DNA of 64,000 nt from GCA-2725625 sp964574215 (GCA_964574215.1 CAZNLR010000014.1:1-64000), one strand, 5' to 3'; shown: positions 35,351 to 45,001, counted from the first letter of the stretch. Made by a program: numbers and translations. Notes: generated by a model not told the origin, from the letters alone.

Positions 35351-36658
35351 CTATTTATCCAGGTTATACCCCGGATTGGGCATGCGCTGCTGGACGCGGG
35401 GTTGGGTGAAGACCGGCCAGTAGACGATGGAATAGAGGACGAAGGCCGCCGTCCAAGCGCCGCCCGAAATCCATAGCCCCATCATCTGGGAATCGTCCAG
35501 GAACGACGCAACTACGCGCGTAAACGCAGCAACCGTAATCAGGACAAAAACGATGGTCGTACCCGCGTTCGCCGTCAATTCCCGTCCGGTGTGACCCAAC
35601 GACGCCCGCGTCATCACAGCGAGAATCATGGTGCCGAACCCGCCGGCTGTCAGTGCATGAAAGGCGGCGCTTTCCGGTATGGTATCAACAAAACCAGCCA
35701 AACCGATCAGGAACAAGCCGGCCACCACCCAGGCATAGCCCAAATGAAGCACCCACATGAGCGGTTCGGACAACACCCGCAGAGCCTGCCAACGGGCCAG
35801 TCTGACGGCATGGAGGACAGCCGCGACCAATGCGATAGCCGCAGATATCTGGCTATCGGGCCAGATGGCTTGCGTTATCAGCACCAGGACAATGGCGGCC
35901 AAGGCAGCTTTATCGAGATTGTCGACGGGCGCCGGCAAGGACGAGTCGCCCTTTCGTTTCAGCCAGTTGCGGGTAAAGCTGGGCACTATCCGTCCGCCGA
36001 TCAAGGCCACCAGTACGGCCAGGACGAAAATCGACAACCTGATGCCTTCCGTCGCCGTTTCAGCAACACCTATGGTCTCGGCATGGACCAGCCAATTGCC
36101 GATGGTGAACAAAGTGATCAAGGCGAGAACCGGCAAATTCCGCCAGTTCTTTCCGGATACCAGTTCCCGGCCAATAGTCAGCGACAACAGAGTCAAAAAG
36201 GCGAGATCGAAAATTGCCGTTGCGATCGGCCCGATAAAGCCCGACAGCAACATGGCCGCCCGGCCCGCCAGCCAAAGCCCGACCAGGACACCGAGCCGCC
36301 ATCCGCTGACGGGCAGACGGCCGGTCCAGTTGGGAATGGCGGTCAGGATAAAACCGGTTATGGCGGCGGCGGCAAACCCATACAGCATTTCATGCTGGTG
36401 CCAGATCAACGGATCGATGCTGTCGGGGACAATGGGGAAACCGGCAAAGGTCGCCAGCCACAGCGGGATGGCCAAGGCGGCCCACATGCCGGCGAACATG
36501 AAAAAGGGCCGAAAACTGTATTGCAAAAGGATCGGCCCTTCGTCGGCGCGCCGTTTCACGTCGGCGATAACCTCGTGCGGTTTCTTGCCGTCATGGTTCA
36601 GTTTAGCGGTTAATTTTCCGGATTGGTCGTCACCGGCTTCGGATGTTTCTTGAGACAT
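35351..36658 (-). CDS. nnrS: NnrS-family membrane protein
   Basis: A 435-residue polytopic heme/copper membrane protein of the NnrS family, linked to nitric oxide tolerance and denitrification in other bacteria. About twelve hydrophobic segments are visible, with family motifs YSFRPFFMFAGMWA, IWHQHEMLYGFAAAAITGF, AIPNWTGRLP, FHALTAGGFGTMILAVMTRASLGHTGR and the second-half histidines. The first 40 residues are polar and cytoplasmic. No strong ribosome site is seen. Its neighbours on the same strand are an unknown secreted protein upstream; no nir or nor genes are in the window. Confidence 0.92.
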   Translation of the reverse strand: MSQETSEAGDDQSGKLTAKLNHDGKKPHEVIADVKRRADEGPILLQYSFRPFFMFAGMWAALAIPLWLATFAGFPIVPDSIDPLIWHQHEMLYGFAAAAITGFILTAIPNWTGRLPVSGWRLGVLVGLWLAGRAAMLLSGFIGPIATAIFDLAFLTLLSLTIGRELVSGKNWRNLPVLALITLFTIGNWLVHAETIGVAETATEGIRLSIFVLAVLVALIGGRIVPSFTRNWLKRKGDSSLPAPVDNLDKAALAAIVLVLITQAIWPDSQISAAIALVAAVLHAVRLARWQALRVLSEPLMWVLHLGYAWVVAGLFLIGLAGFVDTIPESAAFHALTAGGFGTMILAVMTRASLGHTGRELTANAGTTIVFVLITVAAFTRVVASFLDDSQMMGLWISGGAWTAAFVLYSIVYWPVFTQPRVQQRMPNPGYNLDK

Positions 36659-36703
36659 AGGCTCTATCTAGTCTGCTGGATAGAGCGGCGCAACCACCTG
36701 ATA

Positions 36704-37165
36704 CTATTGATCCGCTACCTGCATGCAGCCGGTTCGGTGGAACAGTCTGGCGCTGGAACTGCTGATTTTTGGCGCCCCCTGTTTGACCGATACGCTCAGG
36801 ATTTTCACCCGTTTAACCGACCGGATTACCGGGCGGCTGATTTTATCCTTGATGACATCAGTGTTCAGTTTTTGCTTACGGTTTAAAACATAGGTCTCGT
36901 TGTTCAATTTCCGCAAAATGACGTCACGAACGCGGGGCGCGATGGCACACAGATATTCGGCGCTACGCTTGTCGGGAATCTCCAAAAATACCGTGATCGG
37001 CAACTGCCCTACTTTGGTCCTTTTTCCTTCGACGACTTTAATCAGAAAAGTCGAAAGCTGAACCTTAACCTCTGCTAAAGCCGGCGACGAGAAGGATACA
37101 ATTGAAGTCAACAGCAAAGCCGTAACAGAGAGACCGGAAATGACGCTGCTAAAACGTGTTTTCAT
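36704..37165 (-). CDS. Secreted protein of unknown function (FliL-like pattern)
   Basis: A 153-residue protein with a signal peptide (residues 1-31, ending SPALA). The mature middle part (PITVFLEIPDKRSAEYLCAI followed by VRDVILRKLN) has the rhythm of FliL-type domains, but the match is weak and there is no N-terminal membrane anchor. The C-terminus is basic and then serine-rich. It lies 45 bases upstream of nnrS on the same strand. I do not assign a function. Confidence 0.65.
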   Translation of the reverse strand: MKTRFSSVISGLSVTALLLTSIVSFSSPALAEVKVQLSTFLIKVVEGKRTKVGQLPITVFLEIPDKRSAEYLCAIAPRVRDVILRKLNNETYVLNRKQKLNTDVIKDKISRPVIRSVKRVKILSVSVKQGAPKISSSSARLFHRTGCMQVADQ

Positions 37166-37395
37166 TGTGCCTACTTTCCAATTCGAAACGCTTCAATAAA
37201 TCTGTTCAAGCGATTACAGGGTAAATTTAACAGTTATCCCTAGTAACAAATATTTCGGTTTTCCTATATTTCAATTAATCGCCATAGAATGTGGCCTTTT
37301 AATGTCTCGTCTCCGTTGGGTTTCGCCCGTATAGTCTTGACCATGCTAAAGCCTATCCGGATGAGGCGCTAGATATAATACGGGACAATTGATGA

Positions 37396-40275
37396 ATGAA
37401 CGGCGCAGAAAAATCCGATCTGCATGATATTGCCGACAGATTAATCGATCTGGTCCGGCAAATGGCCCGTGAACTGCACCCCGGACAACATAGTGAACAG
37501 ACGGTTGATCTCGATAAATCCCTGGAGCGCCAACTGGGATTCGACAGTCTGTCCCGCATGGAATTGTTTCACCGGGCGGAGCGGGAATTTTCGGCGTCAT
37601 TGCCGGAGCACGCCCTCAACCAGATCGAAACGCCGNNNNNNNNNNTGCTGAGAGAAATTACCGTAGCATCCGGCAAAAGTAGCTCCACGCCCGGCAACGT
37701 GGCCGATATTCAAATCAGCGTTGATACGGACGATACCGTTTCCGCGCCTGAAAATGTGCGAACGCTCACTGAGGCGCTGGCCTGGCATGCCGCCCGTCAT
37801 CCGGATCGACCCCATATTTATCTCTATAGTGACGTTGACACGGCGGACGGGAAAGACGCCATCTCCTATGGTGAGCTTCACAACCGGGCCCGGCAGGTGG
37901 CGGCGGGATTGCTGGCCCGCGATCTACAACCCGGAGAATCGGTCATCTTGATGCTGCCCACCGGAAAGGATTATTTCTTCAGTTTTTTCGGCGTTCTTTT
38001 GGCTGGCGGCGTTCCGGTTCCCGTCTATCCGCCGGGCCGTCCCCAGCAACTGGAGGACCACCTGCGGCGTCATGCCGCCATCGCCGACAATGCCCGGGCC
38101 GGTTTGATGATCACGGTTCCCGAAGCGATGAATTTTTCCCGCCTGCTGATATCCCAATTGGACAATCTCCGGGCAGTCATCACCTGCGAAGATTTGATGG
38201 CCGCACCCTCTAATCCTCTTTTTCCTGAATCCAACGAAAATGATACCGCCTTTATCCAATACACATCCGGCAGCACCGGTGATCCCAAGGGCGTCGTTCT
38301 GAGCCACGCCAATCTAATGGCCAACGTCAGAGTCATGGGCGAAGCGCTCAAAGCCACCGGCGACGACGTGTTCGTAAGCTGGCTCCCTCTTTACCACGAT
38401 ATGGGATTGATCGGCGCCTGGCTGGGGTCGCTGACCCATGCGGTACCGCTGGTGGTGATGTCGCCTCTCAGTTTCCTGGCCCGGCCTCAACGCTGGCTCT
38501 GGGCCATCCATCAATATGGGGGCTCCATCTCGGGGGCGCCCAATTTCGCCTACGAAGCCTGCGTCAGCCGCATCCGGGACGAAGATATCGGAGGACTGGA
38601 TTTGAGTTCCTGGCGTATCGCTTTCAATGGCGCCGAGGCGGTCAGCCCGGGCACCATGGAACGGTTTGCCGAGAGGTTCAGCGCCTACGGGTTCCGGCGG
38701 GAGGCCTTGATGCCGGTCTATGGTCTGGCTGAAAATTCCGTCGGGCTCGCCTTTCCGCCTTTGGACCGGGGCCCTTGGATCGACCGCATCGAGCGGGAAA
38801 CTTTCGTCAATTCGGGCAAGGCAGTCGCCTCTGAAGACGGGTCGCTGACGGTGCCGTCCTGCGGCGCCCCCCTGCCCAACCATCAAATCCGGGTTGTCGA
38901 TGAGACTGGTTTTGAAGTGCCGGACCGGCGGGAGGGATTGGTTCAATTCATGGGGCCTTCGTCTACGGCCGGGTATTTCCGAAACCAGGAGGCAACTGCC
39001 GAACTGTTCGACGGCGACTGGCTGAATTCAGGCGACCGGGGTTATATGGCGGAGGGCGAGGTCTTTATCACGGGCCGCCAAAAGGACCTTATCATCCGCG
39101 CCGGCCGCAACATTTATCCGGCTGAACTGGAAGAAGCCATCGGTGAGATTAACGGTGTGCAAAAGGGAAATGTGGCGGTGTTCGCCAGCCGGCGGGATGA
39201 AACGGAACGGCTTATCGTCATGGCCGAATGCCGCCACCGCGATGACGGCAAACGCGCCGGGATCAAGGAATTGATCAACGGGATCACCATTGACCTCGCC
39301 GGTACGCCGCCCGACGAAATTGTTCTGGCGCCGCCCCGCAGCGTCCCCAAGACGTCGAGCGGCAAGGTCAGGCGGCAGGCGGCGCGGCAATTGTTCGAAA
39401 GCGGCGCCGATTTGTCGAAGAGCGGCGGCGCTTCGGTCCGCTGGCAGATCATCCGCCTGATACTGGCTTCCGTGGCCCCTCTCCTACGCCGCGCCGCGCG
39501 GTTTTTGGCAAGCTGGTCCTATGCCGTTTACGCGTGGCTGCTCTTGGCCGTGCTTGGGCCGGTGACCTGGTGTCTGGTGTTTATCATGCCGACGGAAGGC
39601 CTGGGCCTGTCCGTCGTCAGGGTCGCCCTTCGCCTGCTTTGGCGATTGGCCGGAGTGAAAATACGCGTTCAAGGCCTTGAAAATTTACCGATGGACCGGC
39701 CGGCAATTCTGGTCAGCAATCACGCCAGCTATATTGACGGTTCGGTTATTTTATCGACCCTGCCCGCCCGGGTCGGCATTGTCGCCAAATCGGAGCTCAA
39801 AGGAAATTTTGTTTCCCGCTTGTTCCTGAGCAAAATCGGCACTGTCTTTGTCGAACGGTTCGATACCAGCGCCAGCATCAAAGACGCGGACCAGACGGTG
39901 GAGGCGATTAAAAACGGTCGCAGCATCGTTTATTTCCCGGAAGGCACCTTTACCCGGATGCCGGGACTGCTACCGTTTCAAATGGGCGCTTTTATCGCTT
40001 CCGTCGAAACAGGCGTGCCGATCGTCCCCGTCGTTCTGAGGGGCACAAGAATGGTGTTGCGGGACGATACTGGTTTTCCCCGTCCAGGTGATGTCCAGGT
40101 CACCGTGCTCCCGCCGGTGATGCCGGACAAGCCGGACCATCTATCGGACGACGAGAAATGGCGGGCGGGCCTCCGACTGCGCGCCAACATACGCAGTCAA
40201 ATTCTTTCCCGCTGTGGCGAACCGGACCTGGCTCACGAACGGGTTTTACATTTGCTAGATCCGAGCAAACAGTAA
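37396..40275 (+). CDS. Trimodular ACP - acyl-adenylating ligase - PlsC acyltransferase
   Basis: A protein of about 959 residues with three modules. Residues about 5-80 are an acyl carrier domain with GFDSLSRMEL (Ser49 is the likely phosphopantetheine site). Residues about 110-670 are a fatty-acyl-AMP ligase-type ANL enzyme (FIQYTSGSTGDPKGVVLSH, WLPLYHDMGLIG, DLIIRAGRNIYPAELEEAI). After a hydrophobic hairpin (YAVYAWLLLAVLGPVTWCLV), residues about 755-950 are a PlsC/LPLAT acyltransferase with NHASYID and FPEGTFTRMPG. It likely activates a fatty acid, loads it on its own ACP and passes it to a membrane lipid. Ten N bases interrupt the linker; the frame happens to be kept. Confidence 0.87.
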   Translation: MNGAEKSDLHDIADRLIDLVRQMARELHPGQHSEQTVDLDKSLERQLGFDSLSRMELFHRAEREFSASLPEHALNQIETPXXXXLREITVASGKSSSTPGNVADIQISVDTDDTVSAPENVRTLTEALAWHAARHPDRPHIYLYSDVDTADGKDAISYGELHNRARQVAAGLLARDLQPGESVILMLPTGKDYFFSFFGVLLAGGVPVPVYPPGRPQQLEDHLRRHAAIADNARAGLMITVPEAMNFSRLLISQLDNLRAVITCEDLMAAPSNPLFPESNENDTAFIQYTSGSTGDPKGVVLSHANLMANVRVMGEALKATGDDVFVSWLPLYHDMGLIGAWLGSLTHAVPLVVMSPLSFLARPQRWLWAIHQYGGSISGAPNFAYEACVSRIRDEDIGGLDLSSWRIAFNGAEAVSPGTMERFAERFSAYGFRREALMPVYGLAENSVGLAFPPLDRGPWIDRIERETFVNSGKAVASEDGSLTVPSCGAPLPNHQIRVVDETGFEVPDRREGLVQFMGPSSTAGYFRNQEATAELFDGDWLNSGDRGYMAEGEVFITGRQKDLIIRAGRNIYPAELEEAIGEINGVQKGNVAVFASRRDETERLIVMAECRHRDDGKRAGIKELINGITIDLAGTPPDEIVLAPPRSVPKTSSGKVRRQAARQLFESGADLSKSGGASVRWQIIRLILASVAPLLRRAARFLASWSYAVYAWLLLAVLGPVTWCLVFIMPTEGLGLSVVRVALRLLWRLAGVKIRVQGLENLPMDRPAILVSNHASYIDGSVILSTLPARVGIVAKSELKGNFVSRLFLSKIGTVFVERFDTSASIKDADQTVEAIKNGRSIVYFPEGTFTRMPGLLPFQMGAFIASVETGVPIVPVVLRGTRMVLRDDTGFPRPGDVQVTVLPPVMPDKPDHLSDDEKWRAGLRLRANIRSQILSRCGEPDLAHERVLHLLDPSKQ
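37636..37645. other. Assembly gap (10 N)
   Basis: Ten undetermined bases in the linker between the ACP and ligase modules. The frame is open across it as written, though the true length is unknown. Confidence 0.97.
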
Positions 40276-40437
40276 TGTGGCGCTAAAATTGAAAATGGAT
40301 GGTCGTAATGGAAGAATGCACACAAAAGTGCAGTATAAGCTGAGAATGCGAACAGAAATAACAGCCGATGCTCACATTTTCTTTTGTTGCATTTTATTCT
40401 TTACGTCATGGTCGGTTAGCGGCTCAAATGGCTCACC

Positions 40438-41454
40438 ATGAATGAAACCGACCTCCTGACGAAATTTGACCAACCTCACCTCAGCTTTGAGCCCTTGCTG
40501 GAAGTATACGGCCTGACCGTCGCCTTCCTGACGGACGACGGCGCCTTCACCGCCGTTGATGAGGTTTCCCTTTCGCTGAAATCGGGACAGACTTTGGGTG
40601 TCGTCGGGGAAAGCGGCTGCGGCAAGTCGGTCACGGCCTTGTCCCTGCTTCGCCTGGTCCCGCCGCCGGGCCGCATTACCGGCGGCTCCATCCGCTTTAA
40701 CGGTGTCGATTTGTTATCGCTCCCGGAAAAGGAAATGCGGCAGATCAGGGGCGGTGAGATCGCCATGATCTTTCAGGAACCCATGACGGCGCTCAATCCG
40801 GTGTTCACCATCGGCGATCAGATCGCCGAAGCGTACAAATTACATCACAATGTTTCGGCCAAGGAGGCCTGGGACGCGGCAATCGCCACGCTCGAACGGG
40901 TCGGTATCCCGGACGCCGATTTGCGGGCCGGATCGTACCCTCATCAGTTATCGGGCGGCATGCGCCAGCGGGCGGTTATCGCCATGGCGCTGATCACAAA
41001 GCCCCGCCTGCTTATCGCCGACGAGGCGACGACCGCCCTCGACACCACGATCCAGGCGCAGATCATTGATCTGCTTCTGGACCTGCAAGATGAGTTCGGC
41101 ATGGCGATTATATTTATCAGCCATAATCTGGGGGTGGTTTCGGAAATTGCCGACCACGTCATGGTCATGTACGCAGGCCAAGTTGTCGAAAAAGCACCCG
41201 CCGGCCAGTATTTTGATAGCCCCCGCCATCCCTATTCCCAAGGGCTGCTGGCAACCTTGCCGAAACCGGAACTGCGGGGCGGTGAATTGCCGACCATTGA
41301 AGGGATCGTTGCCGCACGATACGACCGGCTGGCGGGCTGCCGTTTTGCGCCGCGTTGTCCCCGCGCCGACGGTGATTGTCGTCGACATCAACCGAGGCTT
41401 GAAATTTACTCCACTGATCACGAAATCGCTTGTCTAAAAGGGGAGTCCGATTGA
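40438..41454 (+). CDS. Peptide/nickel-type ABC transporter ATPase, DppD-like
   Basis: A 338-residue ABC ATPase: Walker A GESGCGKSVTAL (residues about 58-69), signature LSGGMRQRAVIAMAL, Walker B LLIADEATTALDT, and the C-terminal oligopeptide-transporter extension with CRFAPRCPRADGDC, which in DppD-type proteins can hold an Fe-S cluster (four Cys present: two here plus C in DCRR and the later EIACLKG). It pairs with the DppF-like ATPase, whose ATG overlaps its TGA. Substrate is a peptide or similar; which one is unknown. Confidence 0.92.
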   Translation: MNETDLLTKFDQPHLSFEPLLEVYGLTVAFLTDDGAFTAVDEVSLSLKSGQTLGVVGESGCGKSVTALSLLRLVPPPGRITGGSIRFNGVDLLSLPEKEMRQIRGGEIAMIFQEPMTALNPVFTIGDQIAEAYKLHHNVSAKEAWDAAIATLERVGIPDADLRAGSYPHQLSGGMRQRAVIAMALITKPRLLIADEATTALDTTIQAQIIDLLLDLQDEFGMAIIFISHNLGVVSEIADHVMVMYAGQVVEKAPAGQYFDSPRHPYSQGLLATLPKPELRGGELPTIEGIVAARYDRLAGCRFAPRCPRADGDCRRHQPRLEIYSTDHEIACLKGESD

Positions 41455-42452
41455 TGACCGCCTCATCGGCCGCACCCCTGCTCGAAGTCAGGAATCTGGT
41501 CAAACATTTCCCCCTTAGGGACCCGGGTCTGTTCGGGCGGTCTCGGGGCGCCGTTCAGGCGGTTAACGGCGTTAGTTTCGACCTCGAGCAAGGTGAAACC
41601 CTGGCGATCGTTGGCGAATCGGGATGCGGCAAATCGACTTTGGCGCGGAGTATCGCCATGCTGCACCAGCCCGATGCCGGCTGGATTTGGTTTCATAGCC
41701 GGCCGCTGGTCAATCAATCCGCCGGCGCATTGAAAGAAGCCCGCCGGAAAATTCAGCTGGTTTTTCAGGACCCTTACGCTTCCCTCAACCCCAAATTGAC
41801 GGTAAGCGCCATCGTCGAAGAACCTCTGGTTATTCATAAAACCGGCACCCGGGCCGAAAGAAAAAGACTGGTTGACGAAGCCATGAACGCGGTTGGGCTT
41901 GGTGATGTGAATCTCAATCGCTACCCCCATCAATTCAGTGGCGGTCAGCGCCAAAGGATAGCCATCGCCCGGGCCATCGTCAGCCGTCCCGATTTGATTA
42001 TTGCCGATGAACCACTGTCCGCACTTGATGTGTCGATTCAAAGCCAAATACTCAACTTATTGGCTGAATTGAAACGGAAACAATCATTTACCTATATATT
42101 TATCAGCCATGACTTGGCGACGGTGGCCCATTTTGCCGATCGGGTGGTGGTTATGTATCTCGGATATATTGTCGAATCGGGACCGGCGGAGAATATTTTT
42201 GCCAATCCGCAACATCCCTACACCCAAATTCTAATCGACGCCATGCCGATAATAGGTGCGGGAAAACGGCGGAAGCATACAGCTATATTCGGCGACACGG
42301 CCAGTCCGTTGGCGCCGCCACAGGGGTGCCCATTTCACACCAGATGCCCAAAAGTCGAGGAAATCTGCCGTTCGGAACGCCCAAAATTACAATTTGGGGG
42401 TCAAATTGGGCCAAGTCACGCCGCCGCCTGCCACTTTATCGCCGAAGTCTGA
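41454..42452 (+). CDS. Peptide/nickel-type ABC transporter ATPase, DppF-like
   Basis: A 332-residue ABC ATPase with Walker A GESGCGKSTLARSIA, Q-loop FQDPYASLNPK, signature FSGGQRQRIAIARA, Walker B LIIADEPLSALDVS and the C-terminal CPFHTRCPKVEEIC motif. I start at ATG 41454 (ATGA overlap with the previous gene, GGGGAG eight bases before) rather than at 41430. The two permeases of the system follow after an intervening FlaF-like gene. Confidence 0.92.
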   Translation: MTASSAAPLLEVRNLVKHFPLRDPGLFGRSRGAVQAVNGVSFDLEQGETLAIVGESGCGKSTLARSIAMLHQPDAGWIWFHSRPLVNQSAGALKEARRKIQLVFQDPYASLNPKLTVSAIVEEPLVIHKTGTRAERKRLVDEAMNAVGLGDVNLNRYPHQFSGGQRQRIAIARAIVSRPDLIIADEPLSALDVSIQSQILNLLAELKRKQSFTYIFISHDLATVAHFADRVVVMYLGYIVESGPAENIFANPQHPYTQILIDAMPIIGAGKRRKHTAIFGDTASPLAPPQGCPFHTRCPKVEEICRSERPKLQFGGQIGPSHAAACHFIAEV

Positions 42453-42597
42453 GCATTAATCTCTGTTTTTTGACGCAAGTATTTGAATTACAACAAAGGT
42501 TGCAAGTCGCTTGGAAAATGCCGTATATTTTTTAACTTCTTGTTGAGGCATTTCGATTAAATAATACATTGAATAATTTGTAACAGAGGATGACCAG

Positions 42598-42942
42598 ATG
42601 GCTGACGAATCAAAAGTTCAGTTTGACAATAAACGCGAGATGGACGCGGCCGCATTTTCTCAAGCGGCATATGTTCTCGACCAGGCGCGTCAGAGTCCCG
42701 ATGATACCGAACTGGGCGAGCGGGCGTTGAAATACAATCAGCTTCTTTGGTCGATTATCCAAGCCGATGTCTCCGAAAGTGACAACGCGTTGCCGGATGA
42801 ACTAAAAGCTAATTTGATGAGCCTCAGTATTTTTGTCGATAAGCAGACATCCAAAGGGCTCAATGAACCATCTGAAGAATTATTTGATAGCCTGATCAAC
42901 ATCAATCTGAACATTTCAGAGGGATTGATGGAAGGCGCTTAA
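42598..42942 (+). CDS. flaF: FlaF-like flagellin-regulator family protein
   Basis: A 114-residue small helical protein matching the FlaF pattern: an N-terminal AAFSQAAYVLDQARQSPDD, then KYNQLLWSIIQADVSESDNALPDELKANLMSLSIFVDKQT, quoted in parts, and a short C-terminal NINLNISEGLMEGA. FlaF works with FlbT in alphaproteobacterial flagellin synthesis. GAGGA precedes ATG and a strong terminator follows. No flagellin or flbT is nearby; it splits an ABC transporter gene set, so it is an orphan copy or a relocated gene. Confidence 0.75.
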   Translation: MADESKVQFDNKREMDAAAFSQAAYVLDQARQSPDDTELGERALKYNQLLWSIIQADVSESDNALPDELKANLMSLSIFVDKQTSKGLNEPSEELFDSLININLNISEGLMEGA

Positions 42943-42992
42943 TCAAAAAGTTTAAACCGGCGGTCGCCTTGGCTGCCGGAAGGTTTTAAAAT

Positions 42993-43019
42993 AACCTGCC
43001 TTAACCGGCAGGTTTTTTT
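42993..43019 (+). terminator. Intrinsic terminator after the FlaF-like gene
   Basis: AACCTGCC and GGCAGGTT form a perfect 8-bp stem around TTAACC, followed by a run of seven T. It separates the FlaF-like gene from the permease genes, which therefore need their own promoter. Confidence 0.92.
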
Positions 43020-43065
43020 ATGCCGAATGTTATTTGATATTTCACTGGCCGAGGGGTGAGACAGC

Positions 43066-44043
43066 TTGATCCGATATCTCCTTGATCGATTTCTTCAATC
43101 GGTGGTCGTCCTGGTGATCATGTCCTTCGTCATATACTGGCTGATGGGACTAATGCCCGGCGATCCCATCGATCTGATGATCAGCGCCGATCCCAAATTG
43201 ACCCCGGCGGATGCCGAGCACCTGCGCGGGCTGTATGGATTGGATAAGCCGATCACCGAGAGATACTTGAATTGGTTGACCGCAGCCATGAACGGGGATC
43301 TGGGGTTTTCCCGGCTCCATGCCAAACCGGTGTTCAGCGTGTTGTGGCCCGCCCTCCAGAACACCGTTATTTTATTGGGCGTCAGCTTTGTCCTGTCGGT
43401 TGCTTTGGCTCTGCCCTTAGGCATTCTGGCAGCCGTTCGGCAATATTCAAAATACGACTACCTGGTCAATCTGGTGGCGTTCGCCGGCATATCGATTCCG
43501 TCCTTCTGGCTGGCACTTCTATTGATTACTGTCTTTTCCGTCGTCTTGGGGATTCTGCCGGCCAGCGGATCGGGATCGCTCGAATTATCCAGCGGGCTGG
43601 CCGATTTATGGGACAAAGCCAAATTTCTGGTACTTCCCATCACAACGCTGATTATCGCCAGCATCGGCAGTCACACACGGTTTGTCCGGGCCGCCATGGT
43701 GGAGGCCATGCGCCAGGATTATATCCGAACGGCCCGGGCCAAGGGCGCCAGCGAAGGTCGCGTTATCCTGAAGCATGCGCTCCGTAACGCCCTGATCCCC
43801 GTGGTTACCATCATCGCGCTCGATTTCGGCTATCTGTTTTCCGGAGCGTTAATCGTCGAAACCATATTCGCCTATCCCGGTATGGGAAAACTGATCTTCG
43901 ACGCCATCATGGGCAACGATTTCAACCTGGCGATGATCGCTTTTCTATTCGCCACCGTCCTGACCCTGGCCGGAAATCTGTTGGCCGATCTGGCGTATGG
44001 TTGGCTCGACCCCAGGATCAATTACAGGATTAGCTACCGATGA
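43066..44043 (+). CDS. Peptide/nickel-type ABC transporter permease, DppB-like
   Basis: A 325-residue inner-membrane permease with six hydrophobic segments. It has the N-terminal MIRYLLDRFLQSVVVLVIMS helix and GDPIDLM segment typical of DppB, and the EAA loop RTARAKGASEGRVILKHALRNALIP near residues 222-246. It starts with TTG at 43066 behind GAGGGG. It overlaps the next permease by four bases. Partner of the two upstream ATPases. Confidence 0.92.
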   Translation: MIRYLLDRFLQSVVVLVIMSFVIYWLMGLMPGDPIDLMISADPKLTPADAEHLRGLYGLDKPITERYLNWLTAAMNGDLGFSRLHAKPVFSVLWPALQNTVILLGVSFVLSVALALPLGILAAVRQYSKYDYLVNLVAFAGISIPSFWLALLLITVFSVVLGILPASGSGSLELSSGLADLWDKAKFLVLPITTLIIASIGSHTRFVRAAMVEAMRQDYIRTARAKGASEGRVILKHALRNALIPVVTIIALDFGYLFSGALIVETIFAYPGMGKLIFDAIMGNDFNLAMIAFLFATVLTLAGNLLADLAYGWLDPRINYRISYR

Positions 44044-44951
44044 ACGGTTCGAACTCAGAAGCGCTCTTGGCCTTTACCCTGGCGCGGCGGCGGTTTTTCC
44101 GCCACAAGCTCGCCGTCGCCAGTGGCTTGTTTATTTTGTTCATGGCCGTGCTATCGGCCAGTGCGTCACTAATCGAATTGTTGCGCGGCATCGATGCCAA
44201 CGAGGTCAATCTTTTCGGCCGTTTCGCCTTGCCGTCTCTCGCAGCCTGGCTGGGCAACGACGAACTGGGCAGGGACGTTTTCGTGCGGCTGCTTTACGGC
44301 GGTCAGGTGTCGCTGCTGGTCGGATTGATTACCGCGCTGGTAGCGGCCGTGATCGGAACCATTGTCGGATTGATCGCGGGATACCGGGGCGGCTGGCTGG
44401 ATGCGTTACTGATGCGCCTGACAGATAGCGTTATCGCCCTGCCCCTGCTGCCCTTGCTCATCGTACTGGCGGCCCTCGATCTCAATAAACTGGGCTTGCC
44501 CGATTTTCTCGTTCAATCGGACAAGATCAGCTTGTACCGCATTATTGCCATTGTCGCCGTGGTCGGCTGGACCACCGTTGCCAGGCTGGTCAGGGGCGCT
44601 GCCTTGTCCCTCAGGGAGCGGGATTTCGTCCTGGCCGCCAAAGCCCAGGGCGCCAGCGGCCTGCGCATTATGACCGTCCATATTTTGCCCAACCTGGCCT
44701 CGCCGATTATCGTGGCGACGACCCTTTCCATCGGCAATATCATTCTGCTGGAATCGGTGTTGAGTTTTCTCGGGCTCGGCATTCAGCCGCCGGTCGCCAG
44801 TTGGGGTAACTTACTGACCAACGCCCAGGAGCTTATTTTCTCCGCCCCCTGGCTGGCCCTCTATCCCGGCGCCGCCATTTTTCTGACGGTCATCGCCTTC
44901 AACTTCCTGGGCGACGGCCTACAAGACGCCTTGGACCCGAAAGCGGCTTAA
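44040..44951 (+). CDS. Peptide/nickel-type ABC transporter permease, DppC-like
   Basis: A 303-residue permease. It has an N-terminal cytoplasmic segment LARRRFFRHKLAVASG, the LGNDELGRDVFVRLLYGG motif of DppC proteins, and the EAA loop VLAAKAQGASGLRIMTVHILPN. Its ATG overlaps the DppB stop (ATGA). It is the last gene of the transporter set and abuts a hairpin shared with the convergent uspA gene. Confidence 0.92.
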   Translation: MNGSNSEALLAFTLARRRFFRHKLAVASGLFILFMAVLSASASLIELLRGIDANEVNLFGRFALPSLAAWLGNDELGRDVFVRLLYGGQVSLLVGLITALVAAVIGTIVGLIAGYRGGWLDALLMRLTDSVIALPLLPLLIVLAALDLNKLGLPDFLVQSDKISLYRIIAIVAVVGWTTVARLVRGAALSLRERDFVLAAKAQGASGLRIMTVHILPNLASPIIVATTLSIGNIILLESVLSFLGLGIQPPVASWGNLLTNAQELIFSAPWLALYPGAAIFLTVIAFNFLGDGLQDALDPKAA

Positions 44952-44977
44952 AAAAGAGGCACACGAATCGTGCGCCC
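44951..44977 (-). terminator. Intrinsic terminator of the minus-strand uspA gene
   Basis: On the minus strand GGCGCACG and CGTGTGCC pair (one G-U) around a short loop, then TC and six T. It lies 25 bases after the uspA stop and directly next to the DppC stop, so it may also slow plus-strand transcription. Confidence 0.75.
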
Positions 44978-45001
44978 CTTCTCCTAAAAAATGCAAATCG
45001 T

